Below are positions 38,000 through 45,312 of a DNA stretch of 64,000 nt, in pieces. The translations under genes were made by a program, and so were the position numbers. Origin of the DNA: Oryzisolibacter sp. LB2S (lineage in GTDB: Bacteria > Pseudomonadota > Gammaproteobacteria > Burkholderiales > Burkholderiaceae_C). How positions within the stretch are numbered: position 1 is the stretch's first letter; each line of letters begins with the position of its first letter. The stretch covers positions 1,028,501-1,092,500 of the forward strand of contig NZ_CP160388.1 in the NCBI RefSeq assembly GCF_040732315.1, read 5' to 3'. A model generated the notes under the pieces. That model was not told the origin of the DNA. It searched no databases and was given only the letters and a program-made list of their open reading frames with translations.

Positions 38000-38668
38000 A
38001 TGAAACCCACACCGCCCCCGCTGCCCAAGAACCAGCTGCCGCAACCGCGCAAGCTGCCGGTGCAGGCGCGTTCGCGGGCGCTGGTGGATGCCATTGCCGA
38101 GGCCTGCCAGCGCATCCTCGACAAGGAGGGCGAGGAGGCCCTGACGGTGAACCGGATCGCCGAGGTGTCGGGCGCCACCGTGGGGTCGATCTACCAGTAC
38201 TTTCCGAACAAGGAGTCCATGATTGCCGCGGTCTTCGAGCGCGTCCTGGACCAGGAGTCGGAGCAGCTCCACCGCATGCGCGAGCAGATGCGGGATCTGC
38301 CGCTCGATGCCATCCTGCGCCAGGTCTTTGCCAACATGATTCGCGTGGAGCTGCAACTGCACCGGCTCAGCCGCGCGTTTCATGCGCGCTACCGCAGCGC
38401 CCTGCACCTGGGGCTGTGGCATGCACCCCAGGCCAACGCGCAGGAATTCATCAACACCACCTGGCTGGTGCTGCTGCAAATGCATGAGGCGCAGGTGCAG
38501 ACCGAGCACCCGCAGCTGGCCGCCTATCTGCTGGGCAAGGGGATGCGCGAGGTCATTCACAACGCCGTGCAGGACATGCCCGAGCAGGTGCAGTCCGCAG
38601 AATTTCTCGACGCCCTCATGGCCATGGCCATGGCCTGCATACGGACGGGGCGCGGCCCTCGGTCTTGA
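38000..38668 (+). CDS. TetR-family transcriptional regulator
   Basis: A 222-residue repressor-like protein. The helix-turn-helix covers about 22-70 (LVDAIAEACQRILDKEGEEAL...VNRIAEVSGATVGSIYQYFPNKESM), followed by the helical ligand-binding domain. The ATG at 38000 is chosen; a GTG ten codons upstream is possible. It is divergent from the TauD-like gene and converges on the P450 gene (10-base gap). It probably controls one or both neighbours; the effector is unknown. Confidence 0.9.
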   Translation: MKPTPPPLPKNQLPQPRKLPVQARSRALVDAIAEACQRILDKEGEEALTVNRIAEVSGATVGSIYQYFPNKESMIAAVFERVLDQESEQLHRMREQMRDLPLDAILRQVFANMIRVELQLHRLSRAFHARYRSALHLGLWHAPQANAQEFINTTWLVLLQMHEAQVQTEHPQLAAYLLGKGMREVIHNAVQDMPEQVQSAEFLDALMAMAMACIRTGRGPRS

Positions 38669-38678
38669 GTGCCTTGGG

Positions 38679-39824
38679 TCAGGCGAGGGTCAGGCGCAGC
38701 GTGGCCCAGCCCGCGTCGGGCGCCACGGCGCGCGTGGGGGCGTGGCTCGTGTCGAGCGTGATGCGCGTGGTGCGCGCCAGCACCTCTTCCATCAGGATGC
38801 GCAATTCCAGCCGCGCCAGCGGCGCGCCCGGGCAGACATGGATGCCGGCGCCGTAGAGCAGGTTCAGCTCGGGGTCACGGTCGATGCGGAAGGCGTCCGC
38901 GTCGCCGAACACGCGCGGGTCGCGGTTGGCGGCGATCCAGTTGATGGAGATGCGCTCGCCCGCTGGCAGCGGGCAGCCGCCCAGCTCGGTGGCGCGCGTC
39001 GTGATGCGGCGGTTGGCGACCAGCGGGCCGTCGATGCGCAGGATCTCGTCAATGGCGAGCGCCAGCAGCGCGGGCTCGCCGCGCAGGCGCTGCTGCCAGT
39101 CGGGGTGGCTGGCGAGCCAGTGCAGCAATATGCCTATGGAGGCGGCAATCGTGCCGACCTCGCCCACGGTCCAGTTGCGCAGCACGCTGGCGAGCTCGCG
39201 CAGATCGAGCGGCCGGCCATCGACCTGGGTGTGCATGAGCTCGCAGCTCACGTCCTGCGTGGGCGGGGCGCCGCGCCGGGCCTGGCACACGCGCGCGACC
39301 AGGTCTTCGAACTCCTGCGCCACGGCGGCGGTCTGTGCGCGCTCACCCGAGCGCGTGGCCTGCTGGCTGCGGCGCAGCCATTGCAGCAGCTCGTCCTGCA
39401 AGAGCGTGGGCCAGCCTAGAAAGGCCGACTGCACGCGCACGGCAAAGGGCAGGGCGAATTCCTGCATGACCTCCAGCGCGCCGCCCAGGGCCAGCGCCTC
39501 CTGCACGGTGGCGGCGCAGAGCGCGCGGCACACGGGCTCAAAGCGCGCCATGCGCTCGGGCGCAAAAAACGGGTCGAGCGCGCGGCGGTAGGCCGTGTGC
39601 TGCGGCTGGTCGTAGCCATTGGGCACGGCCGGGTGGGCCGATACGGCGCTGCTGAACGTGGCGTGGTCAAGCAGCACCTGCATGACCTCGGCGTGGCGCA
39701 GCACCGACGTCTGGTGCGCCTGGCTGTGCGCGAGCGGGCAGCGCTCGCGCAGGGCGTCGTAGGCGGCGCGCTGGTCGCGCTGTACCTCGGCGTCCTGCGG
39801 GTTCCAGGGGGTGGGGGTGGTCAT
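38679..39824 (-). CDS. Cytochrome P450
   Basis: A 381-residue soluble bacterial P450. The haem thiolate is Cys331 in LLYGAGIHVCPGAPLARLEL (canonical FGxGxHxCxG with Tyr for Phe). The ExxR pair is Glu260/Arg263, and HTAYRR (76-81) is the C-helix haem contact. The I helix reads GEVGT (221-225): it has the Thr but not the usual acidic residue directly before it. It lies 25 bases after ubiD on the same strand and may share the transcript. No ferredoxin or reductase gene is nearby. Substrate unknown. Confidence 0.92.
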   Translation of the reverse strand: MTTPTPWNPQDAEVQRDQRAAYDALRERCPLAHSQAHQTSVLRHAEVMQVLLDHATFSSAVSAHPAVPNGYDQPQHTAYRRALDPFFAPERMARFEPVCRALCAATVQEALALGGALEVMQEFALPFAVRVQSAFLGWPTLLQDELLQWLRRSQQATRSGERAQTAAVAQEFEDLVARVCQARRGAPPTQDVSCELMHTQVDGRPLDLRELASVLRNWTVGEVGTIAASIGILLHWLASHPDWQQRLRGEPALLALAIDEILRIDGPLVANRRITTRATELGGCPLPAGERISINWIAANRDPRVFGDADAFRIDRDPELNLLYGAGIHVCPGAPLARLELRILMEEVLARTTRITLDTSHAPTRAVAPDAGWATLRLTLA

Positions 39825-39849
39825 GCGGGGCTCCTTTCTTGCGCGCGCT

Positions 39850-41334
39850 CTACAGGCCTAAATCGTCGGCCAGCGCGTCCATGCGCGCTTGCACCTCGGC
39901 GTCCATGGCCATGGGCCGGCCCCATTCGCGCTGCGTCTCGCCGGGCCATTTGTTGGTCGCGTCCAGGCCCATCTTGCCCCCGAGGCCCGTCACGGGGGAA
40001 GCAAAGTCGAGGTAGTCGATGGGGGTGTTCTCGATGAGCATGGTGTCGCGCACCGGATCCATGCGCGTGGTCATGGCCCAGACGACTTCCTTCCAATCGC
40101 GCACGTCGATGTCCTCGTCGACGACGACGACGAACTTGGTGTAGAGAAACTGCCGCAGATGGCTCCACACGCCCATCATCACGCGCCGCGCGTGGCCGGC
40201 GTAGGCCTTTCTGATGCGCACCACGGCCATGCGATAGCTGCAGGCCTCGGGTGGCAGGTAGAAGTCGATGATCTCCGGGAAGGCGCGCTGCAGCAGCGGC
40301 ACGAACAGCTCGTTCAATGCCAGGCCCAGCATGGCGGGCTCGTCGGGCGGCTTGCCGGTGTAGGTGCTGTGGTAGAGCGCGTCCTCGCGCTGGGTGATGC
40401 GTTCGACGGTGAACACCGGGAACTCGGCGCATTCGTTGTAGTAGCCCGTGTGGTCGCCATACGGCCCTTCGAGCGCGTGCTGCCAGCCGCTTTTGTGGCC
40501 GGGGTCGGGATGGATATGGCCCTCGAGCACGATCTCGGCCTGGGCCGGTACCGAGAGCGGCACGCCGAGTGCGTCGGCTACCTCGGTGCGCGCACCGCGC
40601 AGCAGGCCCGCGAACTGGTATTCGGACAAAGCGTCGGGCACGGGGGTGACCGCGCCCAGGATGGTCGCCGGGTCCGCGCCAATGGCCACGGCCACGGGGT
40701 AGGGCTGGCCGGGGTTTTTGCGGCAATGCTCGGCAAAATCGAGCGCCCCGCCGCGGTGCGAGAGCCAGCGCATGATGAGCTGGTTCTTGCCGATGACCTG
40801 CTGGCGGTAGATGCCGAGGTTTTGCCGCGGTTTGTTCGGCCCGCGCGTGATGGTCAGGCCCCAGGTGACGAGCGGCGCCACGTCGCCGGGCCAGCAATGC
40901 TGGATGGGGAGCTTGGCCAGATCGACCTCCGCGCCCTCCCACACGATCTGCTGGCAGGGCGGGCGGCGCACGACCGCGGGCGCCATGCTCCACAGGGTCT
41001 TGAGCAGATCGCGCCGGCCCCAGAGGTCCTTCATGCCGCGCGGCGGCTCGGGCTCCTTGAGCTGGGCCAGCACCTCGCCAAAGGCGCGGATTTCGGGCAA
41101 ACCCGCCACGCCCAGCGCGCGCGCCACGCGGCCGGGTGTGCCGAACAGGTTGGCCAGCACCGGCATGCGGTGGCCCGTGGGGTTTTCAAACAGCAGGGCC
41201 GGGCCGCCCGCGCGCAGCACGCGGTCGGCAAGGGCCGTCATCTCCAGATGCGGCGAGACAGGGGCGGCAATGCGGCGCAGCTCGCCTGCGGCCTCGAGCT
41301 GGGCCATGAAGTTACGCAGGTCGCGGTAATGCAT
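39850..41334 (-). CDS. ubiD: 4-hydroxy-3-polyprenylbenzoate decarboxylase
   Basis: UbiD removes the carboxyl group in ubiquinone synthesis using prenylated FMN made by UbiX. The 494-residue protein matches E. coli UbiD block by block: [67 protein letters not shown] and the catalytic Glu-Arg-Glu region ending [16 protein letters not shown]. The ATG at 41334 gives the family start [10 protein letters not shown] 48-base repeat separates it from ubiX. Confidence 0.98.
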   Translation of the reverse strand: MHYRDLRNFMAQLEAAGELRRIAAPVSPHLEMTALADRVLRAGGPALLFENPTGHRMPVLANLFGTPGRVARALGVAGLPEIRAFGEVLAQLKEPEPPRGMKDLWGRRDLLKTLWSMAPAVVRRPPCQQIVWEGAEVDLAKLPIQHCWPGDVAPLVTWGLTITRGPNKPRQNLGIYRQQVIGKNQLIMRWLSHRGGALDFAEHCRKNPGQPYPVAVAIGADPATILGAVTPVPDALSEYQFAGLLRGARTEVADALGVPLSVPAQAEIVLEGHIHPDPGHKSGWQHALEGPYGDHTGYYNECAEFPVFTVERITQREDALYHSTYTGKPPDEPAMLGLALNELFVPLLQRAFPEIIDFYLPPEACSYRMAVVRIRKAYAGHARRVMMGVWSHLRQFLYTKFVVVVDEDIDVRDWKEVVWAMTTRMDPVRDTMLIENTPIDYLDFASPVTGLGGKMGLDATNKWPGETQREWGRPMAMDAEVQARMDALADDLGL

Positions 41335-41340
41335 TCTTAA

Positions 41341-41388
41341 GCCAAATCGGGCTCCAGCGCTTGGTCCTCAAGCGCGGGCAGCTATCAA
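41341..41388 (-). repeat. 48-base dispersed repeat, copy 8 (ubiX-ubiD gap)
   Basis: On the minus strand the arms are TTGATAGCTGCCCGCGCT and AGCGCTGGAGCCCGATTT. GCGCTTG pairs perfectly with CAAGCGC at the centre. It starts one base after the ubiX stop and nearly fills the gap before ubiD. Confidence 0.9.
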
Positions 41389-41389
41389 A

Positions 41390-41977
41390 TCAAGAGTCCT
41401 TGGGCAGCCCCTGCCAGCGCGGCGCGAGCTCATGCTCCAGACCCAGCAGGTCGAGGGCGCGCGCCACGCTGTGGTCCACGATCTCGCCAATCGTCGTCGG
41501 GCGCAGGTAGAAGGCGGGCATGGGCGGGCAGCAGACGCCGCCGAGCTCGGTCACGGTGGCCATGTTGCGCAGGTGGACCAGGTGCAGGGGCGATTCGCGC
41601 ACCATCAGCACCAGGCGGCGCCGCTCCTTGAGCACCACGTCGGCCGCGCGCGTGAGCAGGTTGTCCGCCAGGCCATGGGCAATGGCCGCGAGCGTGCGCA
41701 TGGAGCAGGGCGCGACCACCATGCCGTGCGCGGCAAACGAGCCGCTGGCGATGCTCGCGCCCACGTCCTGAAGCTCGTGCACCTGGTCGGCCAGGGCCTC
41801 CACCTCGGCGCGCTCCATGTCGAGCTCGTGGCGCAGATTCAGCCAGCCGGCGTTGGAGACGACGAGGTGCGACTCCACGCCGCCGATCTCGCGCAGCGCC
41901 TGCAGCAGGCGTGCGCCGTAGACCGCGCCGCTGGCGCCCGAGATGCCGACGATGATGCGTTTGCGGCCCTGGTTCAT
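41390..41977 (-). CDS. ubiX: Flavin prenyltransferase UbiX
   Basis: UbiX joins dimethylallyl phosphate to FMN, giving the prenylated FMN cofactor of UbiD. The 195-residue flavoprotein has GISGASGAVYGARLL near the start, the FMN loop VVAPCSMRTLAAIAHG with LLTRAADVVLKERRRLVLM, and the late PPMPAFYLRP. The ATG at 41977 overlaps the stop of the preceding DGC gene by four bases. Confidence 0.97.
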   Translation of the reverse strand: MNQGRKRIIVGISGASGAVYGARLLQALREIGGVESHLVVSNAGWLNLRHELDMERAEVEALADQVHELQDVGASIASGSFAAHGMVVAPCSMRTLAAIAHGLADNLLTRAADVVLKERRRLVLMVRESPLHLVHLRNMATVTELGGVCCPPMPAFYLRPTTIGEIVDHSVARALDLLGLEHELAPRWQGLPKDS

Positions 41978-42378
41978 GCCTCGCCCCCGTGCAAGGGATG
42001 GGCCGCAAGATCGGCCCGGATGTGGCCCAGCACCTCGGCCGCCTGGGCGGGGTCGAAGTCCTGGTGGTTGCGCTTCTTCACGCCGTATTTGTGCAACTGG
42101 TAGTGGCGGGTGGGCGCTACGGCGTGGCGCGCCAGGCTGTTGCTGACGCATTCAAGCGGGCAGCCGTCGAGCGCGATGATGGGCCGTCCGCTCTTGGCCA
42201 GTTTGACGAGTTTGGGAACGTCGCCGCCGACGCCGGCGATGCAGGACATCTCGGCCATGCCGCTCCTGTCCATCTGCACGGCCACATGGTTGGCCAGCTG
42301 CGCGGCGCTGGAGCAGCCGGAGCAGGAATAGACCAGCGGCAGCCGGTCCGGGTCATCGTTGCAGGGGTCGTCGTTCAT
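41974..42378 (-). CDS. Putative zinc-binding DGC-domain protein
   Basis: A 134-residue protein with five conserved-looking cysteines: Cys19 and Cys22 (CSGCSS), Cys46 (MSCIAGVGG), and Cys73 and Cys77 in ALDGCPLECVS, the DGC motif naming the family. Function is unknown; zinc binding is the family's suggested property. It overlaps both ubiX and ubiT by four bases (ATGA), so it is locked into the anaerobic ubiquinone operon. That suggests a supporting role, for example in Fe-S or flavin supply to UbiU/UbiV/UbiX, which is inference. Confidence 0.85.
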   Translation of the reverse strand: MNDDPCNDDPDRLPLVYSCSGCSSAAQLANHVAVQMDRSGMAEMSCIAGVGGDVPKLVKLAKSGRPIIALDGCPLECVSNSLARHAVAPTRHYQLHKYGVKKRNHQDFDPAQAAEVLGHIRADLAAHPLHGGEA

Positions 42379-42893
42379 GGCCGGGTCCTCGGAAGACCGG
42401 GCAGGGGCGGCAGGCGGCGCAGCAGCTGCGGGGCACGGCGCTCGAGCACGGCGCGCGGGCTCCAGTGCGCCGGGTCGAGCACGGGCAGCTCCAGCGCGTC
42501 GAGCGCGTTCTTGACTACCAGGCCGAGCTCGGTGTCGCCCTCCATGACCAGGCGGCGGTTGAAGAACAGCGTGTCCGGGTCCTGGCGGCGCTGGGCCAGC
42601 AGCAGAAAGTCCTGCGCATTGGCGCTGATGGTCAGGTCGGTGTCGGCCTGGGGACTGCAGGGCACGAAGCGCTGGCCGTTCCACGAGAAGTCGAAGCCCA
42701 GGCGCGCGTCGCGCACGCGGATCGCCAGGCGCTTGGCGCGGAGCATGTCCTTGACGTCCTGCGGCAACTGTTTGGCGAGGGCAAGGTTGATGGCCGTCAC
42801 CAGCAACATGGAGCCGGGGTAGGCCGGCAGGCGCGCGAGCAGGGCGCCCACGGGGCGCGGCAGGGTGAAGGGGGCGGGTGGGGTCGCGGTCAT
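42375..42893 (-). CDS. ubiT: UbiT (SCP2-domain lipid-binding factor for anaerobic ubiquinone synthesis)
   Basis: A 172-residue SCP2/sterol-carrier-like protein. The SCP2 domain spans about 45-150 (LRAKRLAIRVRDARLGFDF...LTISANAQDFLLLA...FFNRRLVMEGDTELGL). UbiT is the anaerobic counterpart of UbiJ and holds hydrophobic intermediates for ring hydroxylation. It lies 20 bases after ubiV and overlaps the DGC gene, matching the ubiT-ubiU-ubiV set seen in facultative anaerobes. Confidence 0.92.
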   Translation of the reverse strand: MTATPPAPFTLPRPVGALLARLPAYPGSMLLVTAINLALAKQLPQDVKDMLRAKRLAIRVRDARLGFDFSWNGQRFVPCSPQADTDLTISANAQDFLLLAQRRQDPDTLFFNRRLVMEGDTELGLVVKNALDALELPVLDPAHWSPRAVLERRAPQLLRRLPPLPGLPRTRP

Positions 42894-42913
42894 GTGGTGC
42901 GTCTCCAGGGGGT

Positions 42914-43816
42914 TCAGGCGGTGGCCGGCTCGATCAGATCAAGGCCCGGCCTGCCATGCCAGTAGCCATTGCACGAGGCCTCGGGCATGAAGGCGCGCAT
43001 GGCGCGCAGGGCCTCCGGGTCAGGGTGCGCGCTGCGGCGCGCGGCGTCGAAGGCGGCGACGATTCTGTCCATGTGCCGCGACTGCGGCGACAGGCGCAGC
43101 ACGTCCACGCCCAGGGCGCGCAGCTGCGGCACGTCCTGGATCAGGTTGTGCACCCTCGCCGACTGGGTCTGTATGCCGTTGATGACCAGGAAGGCCTCCT
43201 TCTCGCGTGTCTGCAGCACCAGTCCGTCGGGATGCTCGATGCAGCGAAAGCCGCAGTCATCCTTGGGCAGGTTGAAGTGACGCGCGGTGAAGCAGCGCGC
43301 CGAGAACGCCAGCGGCATGCGGCCATAGGCGAAGACCTCGGTCTCCAGCCCCGCGGGCCTGTGCCGCAGGATGGCGGTCAGGTCGGTCTGCTTCATCTCC
43401 AGCGGCATGACCCAGCGCGTCGCGCCCAGGCCGGCCATCCAGGTCAGGGTGTCCGGGTTGAAGATGTTGAGCTGAGGCCCGGCGACAAAGCCGCGCTTGC
43501 CCGCGACGTTGTGCACCGCGCCCATGTCGCCCGCCTCGACGAGGAACTCCTCGTCGCGCACGATCTTGTGCATGTCGGCCACGTCGCTCGTCGATTCGAG
43601 CAGCACCATGGTGGACATCACGGCCTGCTTGCCCGCGTCCTTGAGCATGCGTGCGATGTCCAGCCAGTCGCTTCTGCGCAGCTCGTGGCGGCGCGAGCAC
43701 ACGGCCTCGCCGAGGTAGACGATGTCCACCGGCATCTCGGCCACGGCCTGGTAGAAGTCAAAGACGGTGTCGCGGTGCCAGTAGTACTGCAGCGGGCCCA
43801 GGGCTAGTTTCATCAT
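42914..43816 (-). CDS. ubiV: UbiV (oxygen-independent ubiquinone hydroxylation, U32 family)
   Basis: With UbiU it forms the 4Fe-4S complex that hydroxylates the quinone ring without O2. The 300-residue peptidase-U32-fold protein has four cysteines at Cys40, Cys175, Cys188 and Cys192 (ARCFTARH...DDCGFRC), matching the cluster ligands of the E. coli protein in spacing. The start is ATG 43816, with a second ATG following. A 169-base gap holding a 110-base repeat separates it from ubiU. Confidence 0.95.
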   Translation of the reverse strand: MMKLALGPLQYYWHRDTVFDFYQAVAEMPVDIVYLGEAVCSRRHELRRSDWLDIARMLKDAGKQAVMSTMVLLESTSDVADMHKIVRDEEFLVEAGDMGAVHNVAGKRGFVAGPQLNIFNPDTLTWMAGLGATRWVMPLEMKQTDLTAILRHRPAGLETEVFAYGRMPLAFSARCFTARHFNLPKDDCGFRCIEHPDGLVLQTREKEAFLVINGIQTQSARVHNLIQDVPQLRALGVDVLRLSPQSRHMDRIVAAFDAARRSAHPDPEALRAMRAFMPEASCNGYWHGRPGLDLIEPATA

Positions 43817-43864
43817 GGTTGTCGGTTGTTCGTGGTGGCATGCGCCGCCCACATTGTTTCGATG

Positions 43865-43978
43865 GGGCGCGACCCAGGCCAGCGGACGCCGCGCAAGGGC
43901 CGCCCCGCCGCGCTGGCGTCGTCCCCCTTCCCACGCGCAGCGTGAGAGAAGGGGGAAGCCGCGCAGCGGCTCAGGGGG
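43865..43978 (-). repeat. ~110-base gene-end repeat, copy 2 (after ubiU)
   Basis: The minus strand again begins CCCCCTGAGCCGCTGCGCGG, with the same two hairpins (GCCGC/GCGGC and CCCCCTTC/GAAGGGGG) and the same GCCTGGGTC-type end as copy 1 at 31225-31334. The middle differs. It begins eight bases after the ubiU stop, on the same strand as the gene. Confidence 0.85.
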
Positions 43979-43985
43979 ATGGTCG

Positions 43986-45095
43986 TCATTTCCAGGGGCG
44001 GTGGTAGGCGCCGAGCGTGTGTTGTTGACCCTCTGCGACCTGGTCCAGGCTGGCCATCCAGGCGGTCTTGGGCGCGTAGAGGTGGCCCTGCGCCATGCAG
44101 TGGTCTATGGCCTCGCGCCACACCTTGGTGACCTGCGCCACATAGGCGGGACTGCGTTGGCGGCCCTCGATCTTGAAGGCGCGCACGCCCATCTTCACGA
44201 GCTGCGGCAGCAGCTCCAGGGTGTTCAGGCTCGTGGGCTCCTCGAGCGCGTAGTAGTTGCTCTCCTCGCCCACGTCGAAGCGACCCTTGCACAGCGTGGG
44301 GTAGCCGGCGTTCTCGCCCGATCCGTATTTGTCGATGAGCACGCCGTTCAGGCGCGACTCCACCCCGCTCGGCGTTTCCTTCCAGCGCACGAACTTGGCC
44401 GGCGAGCACACGCCATGGGTGTTGGGCGATTCGCCCGTGGCGTAGGAGGAGAGCGCGCAGCGGCCCTCGACCATCACGCAGAGGCTGCCAAAGCCGAAGA
44501 CCTCGATCTCCACGGGCGTGCGCTGCACGACCTGCTTGACCTGCTCCAGCGAGAGCACGCGCGGCAGCACGGCGCGCTGGATGTTGAACTGATGGTGGTA
44601 GAGGTTGATGGCGTCGTGGTTCGTGGCCGAGCCCTGCACCGACAGGTGCAGGCGCAGGTCCGGGTATTTGTCGCAGGCGTAGCGCATGAGCCCGGGGTCG
44701 GCCAGGATGATGGCGTCTATGCCCCAGGCGGCGGCGCGGTCCACGGCGGCGCGCCAGGGCGCGGGGTTGCTCGCCTGCGGATAGGTGTTGAGCGCGAGCA
44801 GCACCTTGCGGCCGCGGCCATGGGCGTAGGCAATGCCCGACTGGATCGCGGCCTCGTCGAAGTTCAGCCCGGCGAAGTTGCGCGCGTTGGTCGCATCGCG
44901 CAGGCCCAGGTAGACGCAGTCGGCGCCGCCGTCGATGGCGTTCTTCAGCGCCGGCAGGCTGCCCGCGGGGCAGACGAGTTCGGGGGCGGTGGTGCTGGCC
45001 GTCGTTGTGATGGGAATGGCTTGTGGGGGACTGACTGATGCGTTCACGGCGGGTTCCGGTGCGGTTCGTGCGGGTCGTTGCTCCGCAGGCCGCAC
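43986..45095 (-). CDS. ubiU: UbiU (oxygen-independent ubiquinone hydroxylation, U32 family)
   Basis: Partner of UbiV in the O2-independent hydroxylase. The 369-residue protein has the U32 start ELVCPAGSLPALKNAIDGGADCVYLG and four likely cluster cysteines Cys206, Cys213, Cys230 and Cys269, spaced as in E. coli UbiU. The ~37-residue N-terminal Ala/Pro/Thr-rich leader is longer than usual. GTG 45095 is the 5'-most start; GTG 45047 (VNASVSPP) is a good alternative. An FNR-like site lies 29 bases upstream of 45095. Confidence 0.93.
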   Translation of the reverse strand: MRPAEQRPARTAPEPAVNASVSPPQAIPITTTASTTAPELVCPAGSLPALKNAIDGGADCVYLGLRDATNARNFAGLNFDEAAIQSGIAYAHGRGRKVLLALNTYPQASNPAPWRAAVDRAAAWGIDAIILADPGLMRYACDKYPDLRLHLSVQGSATNHDAINLYHHQFNIQRAVLPRVLSLEQVKQVVQRTPVEIEVFGFGSLCVMVEGRCALSSYATGESPNTHGVCSPAKFVRWKETPSGVESRLNGVLIDKYGSGENAGYPTLCKGRFDVGEESNYYALEEPTSLNTLELLPQLVKMGVRAFKIEGRQRSPAYVAQVTKVWREAIDHCMAQGHLYAPKTAWMASLDQVAEGQQHTLGAYHRPWK

Positions 45096-45123
45096 ACCTT
45101 AGGGCGATGCCAAAGACCACAGC

Positions 45124-45137
45124 CTGATTTTTGTCAA
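45124..45137 (-). promoter_or_regulatory. FNR/ANR-type site upstream of ubiU
   Basis: The minus strand reads TTGAC-AAAA-ATCAG, differing from the FNR consensus TTGAT-N4-ATCAA at one base in each half. It lies 29-42 bases before the ubiU GTG, in the 217-base gap shared with the divergent tryptophanase gene. It could activate ubiU under low oxygen and might affect the other gene too. Confidence 0.65.
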
Positions 45138-45312
45138 GAGAGGCGGGTTTTCCGAGGAAAAGCATCGGGAATGCGTCGGTGGCGTTTCCGGGACGGTGGG
45201 GCGCGCGGGCCGCGCGAAAAATCGCCGCTCTGTTGGAAATGACCGACACCACGGTCTTGCACGCGGCGCTACCTTCGCGCATGCATCACCACTGACAGCC
45301 AAGGTACAGACC

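Noticed and set aside
45196..45312. A TnaC-like leader peptide upstream of tnaA
   Set aside because: No short frame with a suitably placed Trp and Pro codon was found; the in-frame extension of tnaA has no ribosome-binding site and lacks family similarity.
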